A stretch of 64,000 nucleotides of DNA from Marsupella aquatica (taxonomy: Eukaryota > Marchantiophyta), in NCBI GenBank assembly GCA_973895155.1, contig OZ316897.1, positions 19,592,001-19,656,000 on the forward strand, written 5' to 3'. The notes below the pieces were generated by a model. It did no database searches. It had not been told where the DNA came from and worked only from the letters and a program-made list of their open reading frames with translations. The position numbers and the translations under genes were made by a program. This document shows, in pieces, positions 58,667 to 64,000 of this stretch. Each line of letters opens with the position of its first letter. Position 1 is the stretch's first letter.

Positions 58667-59956
58667 CCTGGACCCTCACTCTCACTATATTAAGTGAACC
58701 CCCCTAAGAACAGACACCCCCCGTGTACCCCTTCTTAATATTTTTGTTCACAAAAAAAATCCCCTTGTTAATGTAAAAACATTATTTTTTCCTATAAAAA
58801 TTTATCCTTTTGTAAATTATAACAGAGTTTTTCAAGGAATTAAAAAAACCCTTGAATTTTTAAAAATTGTAAATATCATACTGAAACATAAAAGATTCTA
58901 CTGCATAGGGGAATATTATGTTACGCTGATGTTCACGATACATATTTTATATAGATCATAACAAAATTAGTACTAAAGATTTATAATTCTTCCTAGAGTA
59001 TATGACTATAACTCAGGCAACTTGTAGACCTCATAGAGATAAAGTGAACTAGTACAAATGCATTATTATGCTATGCTATATCCTTGGAGGAATAATTGCA
59101 TATATACTACTTATGTAAACTCCAATTGCTAAATTATTCTATCTTGACTAAGAATGGTATGACATCAACCATTAACACCAAATGATAAGTAGAGTTTTTG
59201 GCAACTTCTTTCATGCAACCTGACACATCAAACCACACATTAATCATACATATTCTAGACACAAAGTACTAATAATACAAAAAATGACTACTGAAAATTG
59301 TGGAGAGTAATACCATCAAATCTCCTTTGGCTGAAATTGTTACTTAGACATGGTGGGTAATTTTCCTGCCATCTCTGCAATCGAACAACTGTGAGCACCG
59401 GGTACCCCCCCCCCAACCCAATGATCAAGGGAGTACACCACCCCACACACAAACACACCTGGCCTCATACCTGGCCATTTGATTCAAGGGAATTCAAAAG
59501 TAATCTTGTTTGTCTATGTGGGATTGATTCATGGGTCCCCATCAATCCCAGAACCCCAAACGAGTTGGGCCCCAAAATCCTGGCCCAACATTTACTTAAC
59601 TCCCAACTTAACACATGCGGGTAAACAAGTCTACCATGCAAACCCATGAAACCAAACTTGCCTTAAGAGGATAAATAATTAAATGTCTGATTTACTATAT
59701 GGACATGTGTGCCAATGAAGTGATGACATGTGTGCCAACCATATAGTGACACGTGTCCTTGGCATTTTAGGTACCCTTGCATAAGATTAATGTGACATGT
59801 ATTTGATAAGAGCCTTATTACTAATATTGTGATGAATGTATATACATGGATGTTGCCTACTTTAAAAATATTATAAAAATTAGTTTGCATTACATTAAAA
59901 ATACCCTTGCGTTATTCGCACGTCCTCCTTGCATTAGTAACGCTGAGGGCCCAGGG
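58667..59956. mobile_element. Non-autonomous TIR DNA transposon nested in gag (1290 bp)
   Basis: The termini CCTGGACCCTCA and TGAGGGCCCAGG form a 12-bp inverted repeat with one mismatch, with weaker matching beyond (CACTA/TAGTG). It is flanked by GTAGAACCC at 58658-58666 and 59957-59965, a 9-bp target duplication; the C-run leaves 8 bp possible. The interior is AT-rich without a transposase. A 9-bp duplication suggests a Mutator-type element, 8 bp a hAT. Gag continues in the same frame on both sides when the insert and one duplicate are ignored. Confidence 0.75.
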
Positions 59957-60174
59957 GTAGAACCCAGTTTAGATCTAAATCCAGATCTAAGTCCAGGGGA
60001 AAATTCCCTCAGAGAAGGCAGGTGACATGTTGGAAGTGCAACCAGGTTGGACACTTCAAGCGAGACTGTAAGGGAAAGGCAGCTGACTCTTCATCGGCAA
60101 ATGTGGCTAGGGCTAATGGAGATGTTGAATACTCAATGATGAGTATATATTATGAAGCCAGGGGTATGCCCTGT
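59957..60174 (+). pseudogene. Copia gag C-terminus with CCHC zinc knuckle
   Basis: An Arg/Ser/Lys-rich stretch leads into CWKCNQVGHFKRDC (C-x2-C-x4-H-x4-C), the nucleic-acid-binding knuckle of gag, then a Ser/Ala linker. It is interrupted near 60170 by a second inserted element. Confidence 0.8.
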
Positions 60175-60810
60175 GGCCTCATTCACATTTGGGTGTACCT
60201 CGCAGGAACCACTTTCAGGACTCAAAAACATGTTTTTTTAGTGAAAAATGACTTTCGTAACATGGAAAATAGTTCATCATGATTTTATCTCAAGACAGTC
60301 TAATTTTTTCACAAGACTATTTTACATGGTATAACCTACCTCACCATGTAGATACATCAAGTTTTCAACTGTTTTAAGGGATCCTGTTATTGATGGCCCT
60401 AAATAAGCCAAAATTATTGATTATTTTTGTCCTGTACATAAAGGTTTAGTGTGTGTCACTATTTAAGTTTTGAAATATAAGATTATGCTATTAGTATGCA
60501 TGCTTTGGTAAAATTTCATTGTCTAAAATGCATTTTTTAGAGTCCTTTTGAGTCCTGAAATGATGTGACCTGTTGCGTGACAAGTCCTTTTATCAATCTT
60601 TGAAGGACATATAAGGAAAACTTCAAAGTCTCAAATGCTAGATAGTTTAATGAATGTTACCAACCTATAGGATGTTTATTAAACTGTATAGTACATCAAA
60701 TTTTCTATATCATCTCATTACACCCTAAAAATGATATCCTAAAGCATAATAAACTATGGTGACTTTTGAGTGTGACGTTCCTTTTGGGTCCTCCAAATGT
60801 GAATGAGGCC
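60175..60810. mobile_element. Second nested non-autonomous TIR element (about 636 bp)
   Basis: A perfect 18-bp terminal inverted repeat, GGCCTCATTCACATTTGG at 60175-60192 and its complement at 60793-60810. TATGC occurs just outside both ends (60165-60169 and 60812-60816) and may be the target duplication. The interior is AT-rich without coding capacity. Because the Copia reading frames on either side do not join exactly at that TATGC, the end assignment may be off by one or the host copy was already shifted. Confidence 0.65.
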
Positions 60811-61415
60811 CTATGCACGTCATCTAGGAGAGTAGATGATGTGTGGATTCTTGATTGTGCTTGCTCCTTTCACATTTGTTACATTCGTGAGTTTTTCAGT
60901 TCTTACTCTGTTTCAAATGGTTCAGTTCTGATGGGAAATTATCACTCCTGTCAAATTGAGGGTATTGGGTCTGTGAAGATTCAAATATTTGATGGCGCTG
61001 TGCGCACAGTGTCTGGAGTCAGGTATGTACCTAGCATGCGTAAGAATCTAATTTCACTCGGTGTGTTGGATTCAAATGGTCATCAATGGAGCGTAATTGA
61101 TGGTGAACTTCAAGTCAGGTCGGGAGAGACCATGATTTTGAAGGGGAGCAAACAGAAGGATTTGTATGTGTTGCAGGGCAATACTGTATGTGGAGAGGCC
61201 AATGTAACCAAGTCTCACGAGGAAATGACTCAACTGTGCCATTCACGGCTAGGCCACATGAGTGAGAAGAGTTTGGCTATCTTACGGAAAAATGGACTCA
61301 TTTTTTATTTGCAATCGTGTAAATTAGAGTTTTGTGAGCATTGCATTCTTGAAAAGCAGCATCGTCGTGCTTTTGGTGTTGGAACACATTGAACACGAAG
61401 CCTTAAAGGATGGGT
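60811..61415 (+). pseudogene. Copia protease and GAG-pre-integrase segment
   Basis: WILDCACSFHIC is the retropepsin active-site region, where D-S-A/G is usual, so the residue after the catalytic Asp is Cys. VRYVPSMRKNLISLGVLD follows, then the GAG-pre-integrase motif with LCHSRLGHMSEKSLAILRKN and CEHCILEKQHR (the HHCC zinc-binding set that precedes the integrase core). A TGA at 61390 ends the frame. Similarity fades at about 61415, before any integrase catalytic residues, where the next element starts. Confidence 0.8.
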
Positions 61416-62061
61416 AATAAGCCCAATGTATAAGAACTAATGATAAAAAACCTTGAAAATATGGAGAAAGGCAAAAAATGCATCTAAAAACAAGCTCTTT
61501 TTTTGGCAAGAACTCAAAACTTGCAAAAAAACACAAAATAGGGCATCATTTTGACTACTCAAAATCACAAAACTGGTTGTGGGAAATATTTAATAAGCAA
61601 ATACCACATATTTCAATGTTGCAATTTACTACTTGCACACATTCAATCGGCTCAATAACACATTCACCCTTGAAACACCACCCTAAAGTTCATTGACATC
61701 CCAAATATGTAAAGTTTTTAAAAGAGGGTCAAGATTTCCAAATTATTTTGCAGTTTGTAGGATCCTAGGGTTCATTTACCAAGAAAAACCATCATTCACA
61801 CAAAGGGAATGACGAGTATATCAAAAGCTTCCAAATATATATGAGATTCTAGAAGGTACCTCTTTTAGTTGATATTTTGTTTTCTGAATTTCTCAAACAA
61901 GACTGCCCACACAATGGACATTCTCAAAATGTCAAACTTCTTTCAATATCATTCATGAATTCATGAATTCATCATTCACAACATTTATGGTTTGCCACCA
62001 ACTCAAACAATAATAAATTGCAAATACTCTTGTTTGACAAAATTGCTAAGATTGGTAAATC
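61416..62061. other. AT-rich 3' flank of the DUF7869 element
   Basis: Very AT-rich, with no open frame of note. It should contain the element's terminus, but I could not identify an inverted repeat because the other end is off the window. Confidence 0.4.
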
Positions 62062-64000
62062 TCAATTCCTACCATTCATTTCTAGAGGAACTTCCATTGA
62101 AGTTTCTTGTTGATAATTTCTAACTATGCTACCTTCACCTTCTTGGTCTTTCTCCTCCTTGAGAAATTCTGAGAGTCGTATTTTAATACGATCTATTGTT
62201 TTCTTGTAAAGAGTATCAGACCTTGTTAGCATAAAATTATATGCAAAGACCGTAGTTGAAGACAGATCAAGGTCTTGACGAAACCAAACTGGTTTCAAGG
62301 TTCCCTTGCCTCGTCCACTTTTCTTCTTCTCGTAACTCAACACTTCTGGCAGATATTTTCCTTTCCAAGGGTCGGATCCTTTCTTTGCTGCATGCCACAG
62401 AACTGAGATAATCTTTGGGATGTGAGCCTCATCGCGAAGAACAATTTTTTCTACTTTAGCCACCCAAAATGATTCAGACTTCTCTCCGGCCACAGAAATA
62501 AATGTGTTGATTTCCAAATCAGAAAAATCACCTTCCATATTCTCCTTCTCTGCATCTATCTTTTCTTGATTTCGATATGGACCAACATAAATTTCTCTAG
62601 TTGGACCGTACACTCTCTCTTCAATTTCTTCCTCATTCAATATTGTTGTAAGAGGTTCAGCTCCGAGATCAGCTTCAACATTTGTATCCCCTTGTGCCTT
62701 GGGCCATTCAAATGGAGAGATCAAAGGTCTTTCTTCAAGCAAGAGAGATCGATTGAATTCTCTTTGTTCCTCAAAAAAAGAAGTCCACCAAACAACTTCT
62801 TCCGAGAGAATAATATCTGAGCTGCAAATATACCTTTTTGAATTTCATTCAAACAATCATCCATTTCGGACAGGGCCATTTTTCCTGAAGATGATACATG
62901 AGCTTGATTTCCCGCCCTTCCGTCATCTCGTTTCTTGTCTCCTTTCTTGATAAGTGGCATCCCATCAGAGCACCCAATCACCTTTGGTGGCATGTCTTCT
63001 TTCAACAATTTAACACCTCCTTCTGGTTTCCAAACTGAGTCGGTGGAAAATTTCTTCCCCCATTGTGTTGGAACTTGATCATCTTCACAAGCAAAAGAAA
63101 TTTTATATTGGTGATGAAAAGTAACATTTCGTATCCTTTCTCTGATCAAAGCAGGCTCTGAGAAAGCAAATTTTCGAAAATCATATGTCTCATTTAAAAG
63201 GGTAATTTCAGGTTGGGGTTGGTAAGATTCTTGAATAATCTTACATAAACTATCATAGACCGTAAAGGCCTTAAATCTTCCAAGCCTTTTTGAGAACCTA
63301 CTAAACATCTGATCTATTTGATCATGGGTGTGTCCAACTAAGAGGAATCCAACTTTGATTTTTTGAAATACCTTTTTTTGTACCAGCATGTGAAGATATG
63401 TGAAAAGTAAATTGTTTTTGTTTTCCCTACTTGTATTGTCAAGCTAAAGGTAAAAAACTGGTGGAAGGCCCCCATACTTCTCTTGGTATTCTAGGAATAC
63501 TCTTTGTAAAATAGTAATGGTAAGATTTCCATCATTATGGAGAACTGGATAATTAAGGAACACCCTAGAAAATAGTGCTCCGTGGAAAAGAAGACAACCA
63601 ACCACATGCATTTGGATTAAACAGGCCTCATCAACGGATTTTGGAGGACGTGGCCAATGGGGTAATCTAGTCTTTTTTTGATCCATTCCATCAATCACAA
63701 CTCCCAAATATTTTTCTAGGTTTGTGAAACATTTCTTTCGATGCTTTGCTAGTTTTTCCCGCTCTTTTGATTGTTGTTCTCGATGTTTTTGTAACATTAT
63801 TTCTCCTCTCCCTGCAATGAATCAAAAAATGGTAGAGCAAAGTTGTTAACTTGAAATTCATTCCTAATGTTTAGCCATTACTCAATTGATTTCCTGACAA
63901 ATCTAATACAAAGACATGTTCAAAACAACAAAAATGAAAATGACTTACGTTTTTCAGTTTCAGAGACTCCTTTGTCTCGAATCGTTTTGAATTCCTCACA
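62062..64000 (-). pseudogene. DUF7869-type transposon protein, decayed, 5' end outside the window
   Basis: On minus, an upstream exon (64000-63950, donor GTAAGT) joins in matching phase to 63811-62062. The conserved core reads KVGFLLVGHTHDQIDQMFSR, with LPPVFYL and the LDNTSRENKNN phrase just before it, preceded by LGVVIDGMDQKKTRLPHWPR. This is the signature of DUF7869 proteins, which I know from large families of plant and animal mobile-element ORFs; their enzymatic role is not established. Lesions: TAG at 63444-63446 inside the core (CAG expected), and a one-base shift near 62805, after which the frame 62742-62062 continues (RPLISPFEWPKAQG, then VAGEKSESFWVAKVEKI, a possible BAH-like or Tudor-like segment) to its stop at 62062. 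It truncates the Copia element on its left. Confidence 0.7.

Larger units (their letters stand above)
56250..61415 (+). mobile_element. Copia-type LTR retrotransposon, 5' part, with nested insertions
   Basis: The order is 5' LTR, primer-binding site, leader, gag (from 57814), zinc knuckle (60022), protease and GAG-pre-integrase region ending at about 61415, where the DUF7869-type element begins. No reverse transcriptase, RNase H or 3' LTR is present, so the element is 3'-truncated. Two non-autonomous DNA transposons sit inside it (58667-59956 and 60175-60810). It lies immediately upstream of the polymerase eta relic. Confidence 0.85.

Overview
The window looks like nuclear DNA of a land plant, probably a non-flowering lineage (bryophyte, lycophyte or fern); the lineage is inference. 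Direct signs are GT-AG introns throughout, a plant-type receptor-like kinase domain, a TALE-type homeodomain, homologues of plant CUE-domain and Gfo/Idh/MocA proteins, a Copia LTR with a plant initiator-tRNA primer site (TGGTATCAGAGC), short TTTAGGG-like motifs, and a DUF7869-type transposon protein, a type I associate with early-diverging plants and animals. No tRNA, rRNA or CRISPR was found. Gene density is low, and tandem and segmental duplication is the dominant theme.

Layout. 1-906 (+): 3' end of a coiled-coil, Ala/Glu-repeat protein. 1712-4647 (-): a newly assembled gene of about 8 exons, with a zinc-finger-like N-terminus and a run of four duplicated, in-phase, Arg/Pro-rich mini-exons. 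5420-6180: a 174-bp tandem array. 8179-10543 (-): a two-exon TALE-like homeodomain gene whose own 5' end is repeated upstream as decayed copies (10620-11090). 11493-11632: three identical 50-bp repeats. 13508-16488 (-): a six-exon two-TM membrane protein with a duplicated splice acceptor. 19100-25320: repeat-rich non-coding DNA with a fold-back element. 26618-29445 (+): a five-exon receptor-like kinase with altered catalytic motifs.

29130-31925 and 34945-37140 are two copies of one segment carrying the last kinase exon and an antisense CUE-type coiled-coil gene, each copy broken at a different point. Between them (32984-33868) lies a frameshifted glycosyltransferase pseudogene. 39326-41054 (+): a four-exon coiled-coil gene with a tandemly duplicated first exon. 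42860-44568 and 46827-48960 (+): the C-terminal and N-terminal halves of a Gfo/Idh/MocA oxidoreductase, in reversed order. 49000-54975: mostly featureless. 54976-56060 (-): a decayed DNA polymerase eta C-terminus, next to a Copia element (56250-61415) that carries two nested non-autonomous DNA transposons. 62062-64000 (-): a decayed DUF7869-type transposon gene running off the window.

No operon-like or pathway-like clustering is visible; the neighbouring genes appear unrelated. The shared process is local duplication followed by decay. Exon structures were built by hand from reading frames and GT/AG sites and have no transcript support.
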